40,806 nucleotides of DNA, taken from the NCBI GenBank assembly GCA_000785145.2, contig JSZA02000051.1:1-40806 (forward strand), written 5' to 3'. The DNA is from Candidatus Thiomargarita nelsonii. GTDB lineage: Bacteria > Pseudomonadota > Gammaproteobacteria > Beggiatoales > Beggiatoaceae. Positions 24,938 through 34,500 of this stretch are shown one piece after another. The notes under the pieces are model-generated. The model was given only the letters and a program-made list of their open reading frames with translations, ran no database searches and had not been told where the DNA came from. The position numbers and the translations under genes are program-made. Each line of letters opens with the position of its first letter. The first letter of the stretch is position 1.

Positions 24938-25126
24938 ATGAATACCCAAACCAGCAAAACAGTGAAGGCTGCCGTTATGTGGTACGAAAAAGGAATGGTG
25001 TCTCAAGAAAAAGCGGCTGAAATAGCTGGATTGTGCCGAGAAGACTTTATTATGGCTTTAACACAATTTGATATATCTCCTTCTTTCGTCCATCAGCCCT
25101 TTAGCGGAAAATTGGATTATTCCTGA
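24938..25126 (+). CDS. UPF0175 family antitoxin-like protein
   Basis: This 62-aa protein contains the family core AVMWYEKGMVSQEKAAEIAGLCREDFIMALTQFDISP, a helix-turn-helix-like segment. UPF0175 proteins are the antitoxins or regulators that precede DUF3368-type PIN toxins. RBS AAGAAGG lies 6 nt before the ATG. The last residues (about 49-62) differ from the family end. The frame runs into the decayed toxin gene in another phase, consistent with a deletion at the junction. Confidence 0.78.
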   Translation: MNTQTSKTVKAAVMWYEKGMVSQEKAAEIAGLCREDFIMALTQFDISPSFVHQPFSGKLDYS

Positions 25127-25240
25127 AGGCGTTGTCAAGGAAGTTTCGCGGAAGGGTGATATTTGAGCAAATTGTCTGATAATTCCAAAGTTGATTGCCA
25201 AACAGTCGCCATTGAACCATTAGTTGCCCTTGATGGAACC
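25098..25240 (+). pseudogene. Remnant of a PIN-domain (DUF3368-type) toxin
   Basis: In the frame of position 25104 the sequence reads LAENWIIPEGVVKEVSRKGDI and stops. Further on, a frame with DCQTVAIEPLVALDGT appears. Both pieces resemble the middle of DUF3368/VapC-like toxins (…VPQGVVEEV…, …V-I-P-P-LV…WDLG). The start, the N-terminal catalytic Asp and the C-terminus are gone. It follows the UPF0175 antitoxin-like gene, as expected for this toxin-antitoxin type. Confidence 0.6.
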
Positions 25241-25241
25241 T

Positions 25242-25274
25242 AAAAATCCTATTTCTTTAAGAAATAGGATTTCT
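25242..25274. terminator. AAATCCTATTT palindrome, copy 3
   Basis: AAAAATCCTATTTCTT and AAGAAATAGGATTTCT form a hairpin. It is the third copy of the family at 2466 and 18846 and lies just after the toxin remnant. The 76 nt that follow hold two AATCCCTGTAGTTA direct repeats and no gene. Confidence 0.6.
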
Positions 25275-25351
25275 ATAAATTTATCTCTGCTAAAAAAAAA
25301 TCCCTGTAGTTAGTGTTTTGACTTATCCCTGCTTATATCTAATCCCTGTAG

Positions 25352-25870
25352 TTATCTTTTCGCTCGAATAACACGAAATACGCTGGATAAATCGTATGGG
25401 AAATAACGAGCCGGTTGATGGCGATTTTCTCCAGCATAGCTGAGCATCAGTGCTTGTTTGTTATCGAGCCAATCAATAAAAATAGCACTATGTTCAAAAT
25501 TTTTATAAGAGTGGTTAATAAAATAGAGAAAATCGCCTAGCCGAAACAGATTGATATTGGCGTATGGTCCCGTACTGACACTTTTAAAAACATCCTCGCG
25601 TTTTGTAGGTAAGTTTGGATAGCCAGCGCGGTTATAAATTTCGTGAATATAATCCCAGCAACCGCCCGGTAGAATAACCTTGTTTTCTATCATTTGTCGT
25701 CCAGTGACTAATATTTTTTTGCCTTCAGGTGTCGCTTTCTGTTCAGCCGTTAAGATAATGTTCTGCTGTTCTGAGCTAACATTTAATCTATCTTTTAAGG
25801 CGATAGACGAACAGGCGGCTATCATTAAGATTAAAAAAAAACTATTTAGCAAATGTTTATTTAATTTCAT
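25352..25870 (-). CDS. Lipoprotein with NlpC/P60-like cysteine-peptidase features
   Basis: The 172-aa product begins with a lipoprotein signal (MKLNKHLLNSFFLILMIAAC) and a lipobox with Cys at about 20, so it is predicted to be membrane-anchored. GGCWDYIHEIYNRAGYP (about 69-85) places a Cys at the start of a helix. RLGDFLYFIN and EHSAIFIDWLDNKQALMLSY supply a His at the start of a strand. This Cys-helix and His-strand order is that of papain-like NlpC/P60 or CHAP hydrolases. The family assignment is by pattern only. It is transcribed alone. Confidence 0.55.
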   Translation of the reverse strand: MKLNKHLLNSFFLILMIAACSSIALKDRLNVSSEQQNIILTAEQKATPEGKKILVTGRQMIENKVILPGGCWDYIHEIYNRAGYPNLPTKREDVFKSVSTGPYANINLFRLGDFLYFINHSYKNFEHSAIFIDWLDNKQALMLSYAGENRHQPARYFPYDLSSVFRVIRAKR

Positions 25871-26227
25871 TATGACAGTCTCACAAAAAATATAATGATT
25901 GATAATTTAGGCACCCTTCAATTATCTTGAAAAAATAGTTAACAGTTTTCGAGGCAAAAGTTTTTGTTGCACAAAAACTTTTGCCTCGAAAGTTGTTTCG
26001 CTCATTGCGCGTAGCGGATTTCCCGCAACGAAGATCGCTGCGCTAAACCGTTGTGGCGACTGAGTTTCGGGAAATCGCTCCGCTCATTCCCGAAACAACT
26101 GTAACTCGTTGAAATTTTTAACAATGGTGGGTTTCGCTCTCGCTCTACCCACCCTACAAATAATCCTTAACTTAATGGCATTGACGCTCGGCGTGGGAAT
26201 GCCTGCCTCTTTGCTCCGCAAAGAATT
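25871..26227. repeat. Repeat-rich intergenic region with a 21-bp-arm hairpin
   Basis: No gene is supported. A perfect palindrome with 21-bp arms (TTTCGAGGCAAAAGTTTTTG, 25947-25967, and its complement 25971-25991, loop TGC) is followed by TTTCGGGAAAT palindromes (about 25990-26100), GGTGGGTTTCGC...CTACCCACC (about 26127-26152) and a GCGTGGGAATGCCTGC unit (about 26190-26205). Confidence 0.75.
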
Positions 26228-27946
26228 TTACAACTTTTCACGCAATCCCGAAGAACGAGTAATTTTTTGTGAAACCGCCTCCATAAACACCTGCTCATTT
26301 CCCCACACACTCACAGATTTTCTAGCGCGAGTCATACCCGTATAAATTAATTCCCGGGTCAAAATGGGTGAAAATTGATCCGGTAATAATATTAATACAT
26401 TATCAAATTCTGAGCCCTGGCTTTTATGAATAGTCATAGCATAAACCGTTTCATGCTCCGGCAAACGATTAGGCCAAAATGTACGCACTTGCCCCCCTTG
26501 ATCTGGAAAAAAAGCTTGTAATTCATAACCGCCAGTGGGTTTTCTCAGTATGATACCAATATCTCCGTTAAACAATTGAAGGCGATAATCATTGCGAGTA
26601 ATCATAATCGGGCGACCATGATACCAGCGATAATGACTCCGTATCAAACCTTTTCGACGATATTCCTCTTCAATCTTACGATTGATCGCCTCTACCCCAT
26701 AAGGGCCACGACGTAGCGCACATAAAATGATAGTATTTTCAAATGATTGCAATACTTTTGCCGCTTGCTTTTCCTTTAAACAACGAGAAAAAGCACTCAC
26801 CATTTGATCGATCAAAATAGTAGGCAATTCATCATTTAAATAATGCCAATTGACATCGGGATATTTATCAGATTGCAAAATATGCAAAGCTTTTTCACTC
26901 TCACCTTGCTTAACCGCCTGTGCCAATTTCCATATCCCACTCTCCTCACTAAACCGATAACTCTTATCTAATAACACAATATTTTTTTCTATGCCCGCAT
27001 CACAAATATCACCGAGCACTGTACCCGCCTCCACCGATGCCAATTGATCTTTATCACCCAATAAAATCCAACGGGCTGATTTAGGTATCGCTTGTGCCAA
27101 TTTTGTCATCAAAGCCAAATCGACCATTGAAGCCTCATCAATAACCACCACGTCATAAGGTAAAAGATTACTAGCATGACTGATAAAATAAGGCGAATCG
27201 GGCTTACTACCGAGTAAACGGTGTATTGTATAAGCCTCTTGAGGAATAGCCGCTTTAACAGCAGGGGCACAATCCTGTAAAGCCAAATGAGCCGCCTGCA
27301 AACGAGTCGCCGCTTTACCCGTCGGTGCCGCCAAAGCAATACTCAATTTTGGATTTTGTTCAACTAATAATGTTAAAATTTTAACAATCGTAGAAGTTTT
27401 GCCCGTACCCGGACCACCGGAAATAATGCAAAAATGTTGTAATATCGCTGTCAAGGCCGCGATTTTCTGCTGATCTTTTTGTGAGGGAAATAATCGCAAA
27501 AGGCCCTCATTTAAAATATCATGGTTGACATCAGTACATTGCATCGCACAGCGGGCACGAATTTGGGCAGCCAATTGCTGTTCATAATCCCAATAGCGAT
27601 ACAAATATAAACGGTGTTTATCAAGCACTAATGGCGTATAATCCCCAGGTTGACCAACCACGCGACAATTCAACAGCACCTGTTGCCAGTGGGATAAACT
27701 GGGGCAAAGCAAGGTATCCATACCCGGATCGGCTTGCAGTGGAAATGCTTGTTCAGCTAAAATCTTTAAATCCACGCAAGAGGAGCCAACGCCTGTAAAA
27801 TGACTAGCGAGTGCCGCCCCTAATAATAAAGCATCATCTGCACTCTCAGAGAGAGTTGCCATAAATTTTGCAAAATGTACATCTATATCAGAAAAAATAC
27901 CAAGATCACGTAAATTTTCGATAAAGCTTAGGAATTGTAATGACAT
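26228..27946 (-). CDS. recD: Exodeoxyribonuclease V alpha subunit (RecD helicase)
   Basis: The 572-aa SF1B 5'-3' helicase of RecBCD has Walker A GGPGTGKTSTIVKIL (about 178-192), the following APTGKAATRLQ (motif Ia), DEASMVDLALM (motif II) and LLGDKDQLASVEAG (motif III). The C-terminal motif VI region is AMTIHKSQGSEF, then LIYTGMTRA. The length is typical. recB and recC are not in the window. The start codon overlaps, in divergent orientation, the start of a small plus-strand gene. The ATG has only a weak AAGAG in front. Confidence 0.95.
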   Translation of the reverse strand: MSLQFLSFIENLRDLGIFSDIDVHFAKFMATLSESADDALLLGAALASHFTGVGSSCVDLKILAEQAFPLQADPGMDTLLCPSLSHWQQVLLNCRVVGQPGDYTPLVLDKHRLYLYRYWDYEQQLAAQIRARCAMQCTDVNHDILNEGLLRLFPSQKDQQKIAALTAILQHFCIISGGPGTGKTSTIVKILTLLVEQNPKLSIALAAPTGKAATRLQAAHLALQDCAPAVKAAIPQEAYTIHRLLGSKPDSPYFISHASNLLPYDVVVIDEASMVDLALMTKLAQAIPKSARWILLGDKDQLASVEAGTVLGDICDAGIEKNIVLLDKSYRFSEESGIWKLAQAVKQGESEKALHILQSDKYPDVNWHYLNDELPTILIDQMVSAFSRCLKEKQAAKVLQSFENTIILCALRRGPYGVEAINRKIEEEYRRKGLIRSHYRWYHGRPIMITRNDYRLQLFNGDIGIILRKPTGGYELQAFFPDQGGQVRTFWPNRLPEHETVYAMTIHKSQGSEFDNVLILLPDQFSPILTRELIYTGMTRARKSVSVWGNEQVFMEAVSQKITRSSGLREKL

Positions 27947-28380
27947 CTCTTAGTAGCGAATTAGAAAAACGTTTGAGACAGTTAGAAAACGAGCAAAATA
28001 ATCAGAATAAGTCCTTAAATGATCTGAGTGATTTTGAAAGCGTGGTGGTGAGGCTTGCAGAAAAATTAAAAGAGATTGACAACTATGAGTTCAAACCAAG
28101 CCCTCAGCAAACTGACTTCACTCAGCTACGCGATACCAAGGAAATTGAGAGACTCGAAAAAGAGTTAGTAGGCATAGACGAAAAGACAAGCACGAGTTCT
28201 GCCACATCGCGCTATATTATTGGCTTAATGTTCAATCCTAAATCACCTATCGAATGGTCAGGGACAGGATGGAAAAATAAAGGGGGTGGTATGCCTTATA
28301 CCTCTGAACAAGCTCAGCAAGTTTTCAAAAAACTTAAAAAACAGTGGCCAAATTATCCTTTAAAAATCTTAAAAAGGTAA
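27940..28380 (+). CDS. Uncharacterised 146-aa protein divergent from recD
   Basis: I do not recognise this protein. Residues 1-65 are Glu/Lys/Gln-rich and likely a coiled coil (ELEKRLRQLENEQNNQNKSL). The C-terminal half has RYIIGLMFNPKSPIEWSGTGWKNKGGG and a helix SEQAQQVFKKLKKQWPNYPL. AGGAA lies about 6 nt before the ATG, inside recD. The two start codons overlap (27940-27942 and 27944-27946, opposite strands), so their leaders lie inside each other's coding sequence. Confidence 0.55.
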   Translation: MTSLSSELEKRLRQLENEQNNQNKSLNDLSDFESVVVRLAEKLKEIDNYEFKPSPQQTDFTQLRDTKEIERLEKELVGIDEKTSTSSATSRYIIGLMFNPKSPIEWSGTGWKNKGGGMPYTSEQAQQVFKKLKKQWPNYPLKILKR

Positions 28381-28411
28381 GTAGTACTCCGTCAAAGTTA
28401 TCTTGACGTGT

Positions 28412-28518
28412 TGGAGTACAAAGCTTTAGCTTTGTCAGACAGTACAAAGCTAAAGCTTTGTACTCCAAAAAAACAAATTGACAGCGTAGTAGGAGTCCAA
28501 GATTTATCTTGGACTTCC
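28412..28518. repeat. AAAGCT-type and GGAGTCC palindromes between two converging genes
   Basis: An inverted pair TTGGAGTACAAAGCTTTAGC / GCTAAAGCTTTGTACTCCAA (28411-28467) is followed by a full GGAGTCC copy (28492-28518). The two converging genes end at 28380 and 28531, so the hairpins may serve as terminators. Confidence 0.85.
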
Positions 28519-28530
28519 TTGATAAATATC

Positions 28531-29703
28531 CTACCACTTTTTGAGCCATTCCAGCAATGAGTCTTTATTATCAGCCTTCAAAAATGTCGGTTGTCCACAC
28601 TCATCACGCTCCACCAACACAATATGCTCTAGCTGCAATAAATCCAAAAAATAAGGCGAATGAGTGGTCAAAATCACCTGACTTTTGCCAGAATTTACAA
28701 CATTGCGTATTTCTTCTAATATAAATTGAAGAGTACGCGGATCTAAACCATTTTCAATTTCTTCAATCACAATCAATGGAGGTGGTTTAGGATGTCGCAA
28801 TAAAGCCAATAATGCCACGATTCGCAAAGTACCAGTGGATAATAACCAGTCGGCAATTTGGCACTCTCCCTCTGTCAATTGTAAATAGACACTGCGTTTC
28901 AATTCGCTACTCAATACCACTTGCAAATCATTTGCATACGGCAGCAAATGTTGCAAAGCCTCTAAAACGCTGTTAAAGGCTGCTGGATTCAGCTTGCGGA
29001 GGTTTAACAGATATTTGGCGATGTTGGAGCCATCTTTATTGAGTTGTACTTCACGCCCAGTCCGTTTTTGCGGCATCGAACTGCTACAAGAATTGAGCGT
29101 CATAAATTGACAATCGAAACTCTCCCAAAATCGTTTATTTTTATTAACATATTCTAACCACTCCATCAATCTCGTTGACGAGGATGTGGATTGTATGTGT
29201 TTCATATACCTTGATAAGGCAGCCCAAAGTGCAGAATTACTCTTTGAAAGTATTGAAAATTCACTGCTTGCTGGTGCCGAAAAATCATACGACTCCAGTT
29301 CAGGAAAATCAAAGGCATTATCAGCTTGACGCTCAACAATCAATTGATCGCGAAAAAAAAGTTGTTCATTTTGAATCAGCGCTTCACTGTCTTCGCCAAC
29401 TGTCACTGACATATTAGCACGAAATGTCCTATCGTCCATTGTCCGACACAATTCAAATGTCATGGGCGGACTATCAATCGACATGCGATTTCGCACCTGT
29501 TCAAAACCTTGCCAACGATTCATGGCAATTTCTAAACCATACTTGAGAATGCTTTGATAAGTTTCCAAACCTTCAAGAAGACTACTTTTGCCAGCACCAT
29601 TATTGCCAATCAACACTGTCAATGGCTCAAATTCAACAGTACCACTATCGACAATGGCTTTAAAATTTTTGACTCTGAAATTTTTTATTGCTAAATCAGT
29701 CAT
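28531..29703 (-). CDS. AAA family ATPase (RecF/SMC-like, AAA_21 type)
   Basis: The N-terminus FRVKNFKAIVDSGTVEFEPLTVLIGNNGAGKSS contains Walker A (about 33-40). The C-terminal half has LLSTGTLRIVALLALL in place of the ABC signature, Walker B PPPLIVIEEIENGLDP and the switch LTTHSPYFLDLL, then EHIVLVERD. Such single-chain ATPases of about 390 aa occur in OLD/retron/PARIS-like defence pairs, usually with an adjacent effector (DUF4276, TOPRIM or others). No effector follows here; a repeat cluster does. It could be an orphan. It is divergent from the flavin-reductase gene. Confidence 0.85.
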   Translation of the reverse strand: MTDLAIKNFRVKNFKAIVDSGTVEFEPLTVLIGNNGAGKSSLLEGLETYQSILKYGLEIAMNRWQGFEQVRNRMSIDSPPMTFELCRTMDDRTFRANMSVTVGEDSEALIQNEQLFFRDQLIVERQADNAFDFPELESYDFSAPASSEFSILSKSNSALWAALSRYMKHIQSTSSSTRLMEWLEYVNKNKRFWESFDCQFMTLNSCSSSMPQKRTGREVQLNKDGSNIAKYLLNLRKLNPAAFNSVLEALQHLLPYANDLQVVLSSELKRSVYLQLTEGECQIADWLLSTGTLRIVALLALLRHPKPPPLIVIEEIENGLDPRTLQFILEEIRNVVNSGKSQVILTTHSPYFLDLLQLEHIVLVERDECGQPTFLKADNKDSLLEWLKKW

Positions 29704-29802
29704 TTGAAAATAATCCTTCAGATTGCCCTAGCACTTTAAATAGAGTATTTTTAATAAAATTACAAGACTTTGCACAAAAAAACATTTGGATTCCAAAATA
29801 AT

Positions 29803-29829
29803 TTGACAATGTGCTAATTAATTTGTCAA
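29803..29829. promoter_or_regulatory. TTGACAA-N13-TTGTCAA palindrome in a divergent promoter region
   Basis: Perfect 7-bp arms lie 33 nt before the start of the 2Fe-2S/flavin-reductase gene. The left arm is also a consensus -35 (TTGACA). A regulator binding here would block the promoter. Confidence 0.45.
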
Positions 29830-29862
29830 TCTAAACTACCCAAACAATGGAGACTAAATAAA

Positions 29863-31299
29863 ATGCCTCAACTATTAACATTATCCAGAGCAGCGCGTCT
29901 AGTCGGTGTCACACGCGGCGTGCTCCAAAAGAAAATTAGAAATGGTGAATTGTCCACCTTTGAAGGTGAGATAGCCATAACTGATTTGCTACGCGCCTAC
30001 CCTGAAACTCAAATGAACGACACCACTATGTTAGAGCGGGTAGCTCGAATAAAAACCGCTGCGAAACCCAGCATTGTGCTGGAAGACAGAGCTTTGCCTA
30101 GTCCCCAAGTGCTCATTGCCCGCTTAACCACATTAAGCAAAGAATTTATCGAGATCAAATCCCAATTAAGGAGATATTTAGAATTAATTGACACACTCAC
30201 ACAAAAACTGAGTGATGCCAAAAAAGCTGATGAGAGCCACTTGCGCTCAAATCTTGTCGCACTCCATAACTGGTTAAAAACAGAAATACAAAGCCATTCC
30301 AACAAAACCACAGATAAAGCAGGAGAATTACTCGCCAAAAATACCGTCCTTCGCATTATCGCCGCGCATGTCAAACTCATTCCCAGTGGGCATGAATTCT
30401 TTGTCGAAGGCAAAGATTCCATTATCGAAGCCGCGCTGCGTAGCGGTTTAGCCTTGAACTATGGCTGTAATAATGGCAATTGTGGCTTATGTAAGGCGCG
30501 AATCCTCTCAGGGGAAGTGCAGAAAATTCGCCACCATGATTACATTATCAGCGATATGGAAAAACAGATGGGCTACAAGCTTATGTGTTCCCACACTGCG
30601 CTGACAGATTTGGTGATTGAAGCCGCAGAAGCCCACTCAGTCGCAGATATTCCCTTGCAACAGATAGAGACGAAAATCAAAAAGCTTGAAAATATGGCAG
30701 ACAACCTGTTAGTGCTACAAGTACAGACACCGCCGACGCAAACTTTACGATTTTTAGCCGGACAGTTTGCGACACTCACACTAACAGACGGTATTTCAGC
30801 AGACTATTTTATCGCCAGTTGCCCCTGTGATGGACGTTTGCTTGAGTTTCACTTGGATAAAGCTTTTCCCACCTTGAAAAAGGGAGATACTGTGAATATT
30901 GAGGGACCAAAAGGCGATTTTGTTTTGCAAGAAGACTCAACGCGCCCTGCCCTGTTTATAGCCCAGGCGCACGGATTCGCCCCGATCAAGAGCCTTATTG
31001 AACATGCGATGGCGTTGGATACGGTAGCGTCCTCCCATTTGTATTGGATAACACCTAATGAGGGCGGACATTATCAGGACAATCTTTGCCGTGCTTGGGC
31101 GGATGCCTTAGACAATTTTCAATATACAGCACTGACGGGTGAGTCAGGACAATCACTCAAGCGAGTGGTTGAAGATTACCCTGATCTCAATGACGTTGAA
31201 GTGTACCTCAGCGGCTCCAAATCTTTTGTAGCCGTTGCCGAGGCGATGTTGCGCCAACACCGTCTGCCAGAGACGCAACTTCATGTGGGAGTTTATTGA
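29863..31299 (+). CDS. Fusion of HTH-like domain, coiled coil, 2Fe-2S ferredoxin and FNR-type flavin reductase
   Basis: Residues 1-45 (LLTLSRAARLVGVTRGVLQKKIRNGEL) look like a MerR/excisionase-type helix-turn-helix, followed by an acidic loop and a predicted coiled coil at about 85-140. A plant-type 2Fe-2S domain covers about 170-260 with C-x4-C-x2-C in YGCNNGNCGLC and a fourth Cys in KLMCSH. The rest is a ferredoxin-NADP reductase module, with FLAGQFATLTL (flavin side), PALFIAQAHGFAPIKSLIEH (NAD side) and VYLSGSKSFV. The last two parts are like CDP-6-deoxyglucoseen or phenol hydroxylase reductases. The HTH end suggests a redox-responsive DNA-binding protein. RBS GGAG lies 10 nt upstream. Confidence 0.82.
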   Translation: MPQLLTLSRAARLVGVTRGVLQKKIRNGELSTFEGEIAITDLLRAYPETQMNDTTMLERVARIKTAAKPSIVLEDRALPSPQVLIARLTTLSKEFIEIKSQLRRYLELIDTLTQKLSDAKKADESHLRSNLVALHNWLKTEIQSHSNKTTDKAGELLAKNTVLRIIAAHVKLIPSGHEFFVEGKDSIIEAALRSGLALNYGCNNGNCGLCKARILSGEVQKIRHHDYIISDMEKQMGYKLMCSHTALTDLVIEAAEAHSVADIPLQQIETKIKKLENMADNLLVLQVQTPPTQTLRFLAGQFATLTLTDGISADYFIASCPCDGRLLEFHLDKAFPTLKKGDTVNIEGPKGDFVLQEDSTRPALFIAQAHGFAPIKSLIEHAMALDTVASSHLYWITPNEGGHYQDNLCRAWADALDNFQYTALTGESGQSLKRVVEDYPDLNDVEVYLSGSKSFVAVAEAMLRQHRLPETQLHVGVY

Positions 31300-31530
31300 T
31301 ATTTGGAGTCCAAGATTTATCTTGGGCAGCCTGCTCACTCCCAAGATAAATCTTGGACTCCAGACAGGGCATTTTGGAGTCCAAGATTTATCTTGGGCTT
31401 TATATTTATCTTGGGCTTTATATTTTATAAAAAATATTTATATTGTTATGGTTATTTTTAGTCAAAAAAACGACACCTCTTGTAGTATATTAGTAAATGA
31501 TAACTTTAACATCGACTAAAAAAACAACTA
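31300..31530. repeat. Cluster of three GGAGTCC palindromes before the PPDK-like gene
   Basis: Copies lie at 31305-31325, 31341-31361 (opposite orientation) and 31376-31396. A decayed ATTTATCTTGGGCTTTATAT unit follows. The AT-rich remainder up to 31530 is the leader of the large PPDK-like gene; I see no strong Shine-Dalgarno in it. Confidence 0.85.
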
Positions 31531-34500
31531 ATGACAAAACAAACCCCCACCTCTTATGGGCTTGAATCATCCACTGCCCTAGAGGCCAATCTCCGAGAGA
31601 CAGCGGTCGAAAGCGTTAAAATCGATCCCCGGTTTTTCATTTTGCGAGAACCCGTGAATTCTTATGGCGGCATACTCAAGACACTTAACAAGCTGTTGTA
31701 TGAATTACATCACCCGTACCGAAATTGGCGTTTGATTTTACCAGAATTACGCCGCTTTGTCTTGAAAAATGTCTCACGCTATATTAGTCATCCGCAAGGG
31801 CCGCGTTGTGCTTATTTATTCATCACAATATTTTTGGAGGCGATGGATGATGAGGCAAAACAACTCCCCCCCGAAGAAGCCGCTGAGCTCATTGGCGCTT
31901 ATTTGGATCGACTGGTTAATTTGCTCAGTTCCGCACAATTGCCGGATTATAGCAGCACGATCACCGACATTTTTCAAGAACTGGGTAACTTGCCAGATGA
32001 AAAACGGCTCTTGCTGGCGCGTATTTCTTATCCATTGAAGCGAACATTAAATGACTTGTTAACCAAGTACTTAGCTGATGATGATCTTGACTGGAAAGTG
32101 TTGAGCGATTTGACTTATCGTATGCTTAAATGCACTTATCGTTATTGGTTAATTCAAAGCGATCCTGCACTCTATTCTCTCCCCGGCTTGTCTGAAATTT
32201 CCCATAGCACCATACAGGCGCATATCCAAGACTTAAAAGCCCTTAAAAAAGAATATACGGGACGGGATTTCTTATCTAAGGTTTCCAGTTTGCCCGCCTA
32301 TATGGATATCGTCAAAGCGTATCAGCGTATTGGACAACAACTAAACAAATCGGAGGGCGAAGCACGGGAAACTCTAAAGCTAACCTATTTGTTTAGAATT
32401 ATGGAAACTGAGGGACTTTTGATGCTCCATGAGAGTACCCTCAAAGAAATTAACCGCGCATTGGTGCAAATGGTGCGCCGCCAAAGTTACGAAGAGATAG
32501 AAGAATTCTTTCTTAAAACCTTTCAATTTCTCAAGAGTAATGTAGAGAAATATCCTGAGACTGCCCAGCAACTGATCAAAACGCTCGGTATTGAAATCTA
32601 TAAACGCAACAATAGCCGAATGGTTGAAGCCTTTTTAGGGCAAACGGTGCGCTTTGGTTTTCAATACAGCCATGTGAGCGGATTCACGCGCGAGTGGCAA
32701 CCCATTGACAATCCCGCGCATATTGTCAATATCCGCGTTTGGCTGGGATTGATTGAACAAAATCCCGAATGGTTTGACACCTTATTGTCAGCCTTAATCA
32801 TTAATATCAAACTAACCGGCACCTGCATCCGTGATACCGATTTATTCCAAAAGGAAGTCACTCGGTTGCTAAACAGCAATGTTTCTCCAGTCTATAATCT
32901 GGTCAAGCAATTTGCCAAATTGTTGCCGGTTTATTACAACGACATCGGAGCAGAAGGCTTATTACGCGAAGTCTCAACCGAGCTTGATGAAATCACTCAA
33001 CGTCAAGACCATTTAGTTCACTTTCTGCGTAAACAATGTCATGTCGAGAGCAATAACTGGATCGTCGATTTCATGCGGGCTGTCTTGACTTTTTGGCGCA
33101 CAGCGGATAAGGCGCAGATAGCTGAATTTGTCCCGCCAGATGTGTTGGCGCAAATTGAGCCGACTGGTCCTTATGTTGAATCTGTCCATGGGATCACCAA
33201 GGAACTCTTTGCAACGCAATGCTATTCCGAAGAAGAACAACTATTGCAATGTCCCTTAGCTAAAACTGAGCAGGTGATTCAAGGACTTGACGCTTACCCG
33301 GAACAGGAAAAGCGGCGCGTCTTCCTCATGCTACGCATGTATCATTTGCTCAACCTTAAATATAATCTTGGTTTTCAGGAGATCCAAGAACAATTAGTCG
33401 CGGCTAAAAAACTCGGACTGCCAGACATGCAAGCCGTCTTGGATGTGTTGCAACAGGATGATCCCTATCAATGTCTGGATGTGCTCCTTGAAGCCATGGA
33501 AAATTTGCAAAAGATCATATTAAGTAAGGAAGTATTTGAAATATCAGAAGATATTTTGCAAAAACGCCATGTCACCACCGATATTCCCTCCGTTTATGGT
33601 TATTATCGTGAGCGGAAATTTGACGCATTAAGTTTGTCATTCCGGTTGGAAAATCTTGCCAACGTCTATTTGGAAAAGCTGATTGAAGAATTAAATCCGG
33701 GCTTGCTCACCAGGGGCAATCTTTACAAGGTTGTAAAAGCCTTAAAACTATTTCTCAGGGCATTGGCAGTTAATGGTATCGCATCAAGGCGCTTTGTTCA
33801 TTTAGTTGATGTGCTAGAACGCTCCCTAGAAGTGAAAGGATTTCGTTATCGGCAGTATGTTGATTTGTTCCGGAGCATGTCGGAAGCGCTCAAAGATATC
33901 ATCTACACCTATTATACGAGTCATCACCATGAAAATTTAGCAATTATTGTGCCAACATTGGATAAGAAGACCTTATTGTCGCGCTATGCGCCCCAATTTG
34001 TTGATGGTGATACGAAATGCAATTTGAGCCGCATTTCCGAAAGCTTTGAGCGTGATCTGATTGCTGAAACGCCGGGGCTACAGGCGATGGATAACTATAT
34101 TACTCGCGCCTATCAGATTTTAAGTGATCAAGGTACTCGCTTGCGTGGTACGGCTCTGGATTTGCTCATGCTCTATGATCCAGATAAGCTGTTTTGCTCT
34201 CTCCATAATCCCAACCCTTTGAATGATGATCCTATCCATTTGGGTAATAAGGGATTTCATTTAACGCACTTGGTTAAGCATGGTGTCAAGGTACCACCCG
34301 GCGTTGTATTGACGACTGAGTTTTTCCGCTATGAAAAAGTAGTACGTGGCTATCCACCGGCTTGGCGGGATTTTGTGGAAAAATTGCACAAACAATTGGC
34401 TATTATTGAGAAACAGACTGGGCAGCAATTTGGTTCGACAGAAAATCCTTTGTTAATTTCCGTGCGTAGTGGCGCATTGATTTCGATGCCGGGTATGATG

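Noticed and set aside
24787..25020. 77-codon plus-strand ORF overlapping the antitoxin gene
   Set aside because: It is in another frame, crosses a palindrome and has no Shine-Dalgarno; the UPF0175 frame explains the region.
18032..26227. Many short repeats suggesting a CRISPR array
   Set aside because: Repeats are palindromic, unevenly spaced and scattered over the whole window. No regular repeat-spacer ladder and no cas gene are present.
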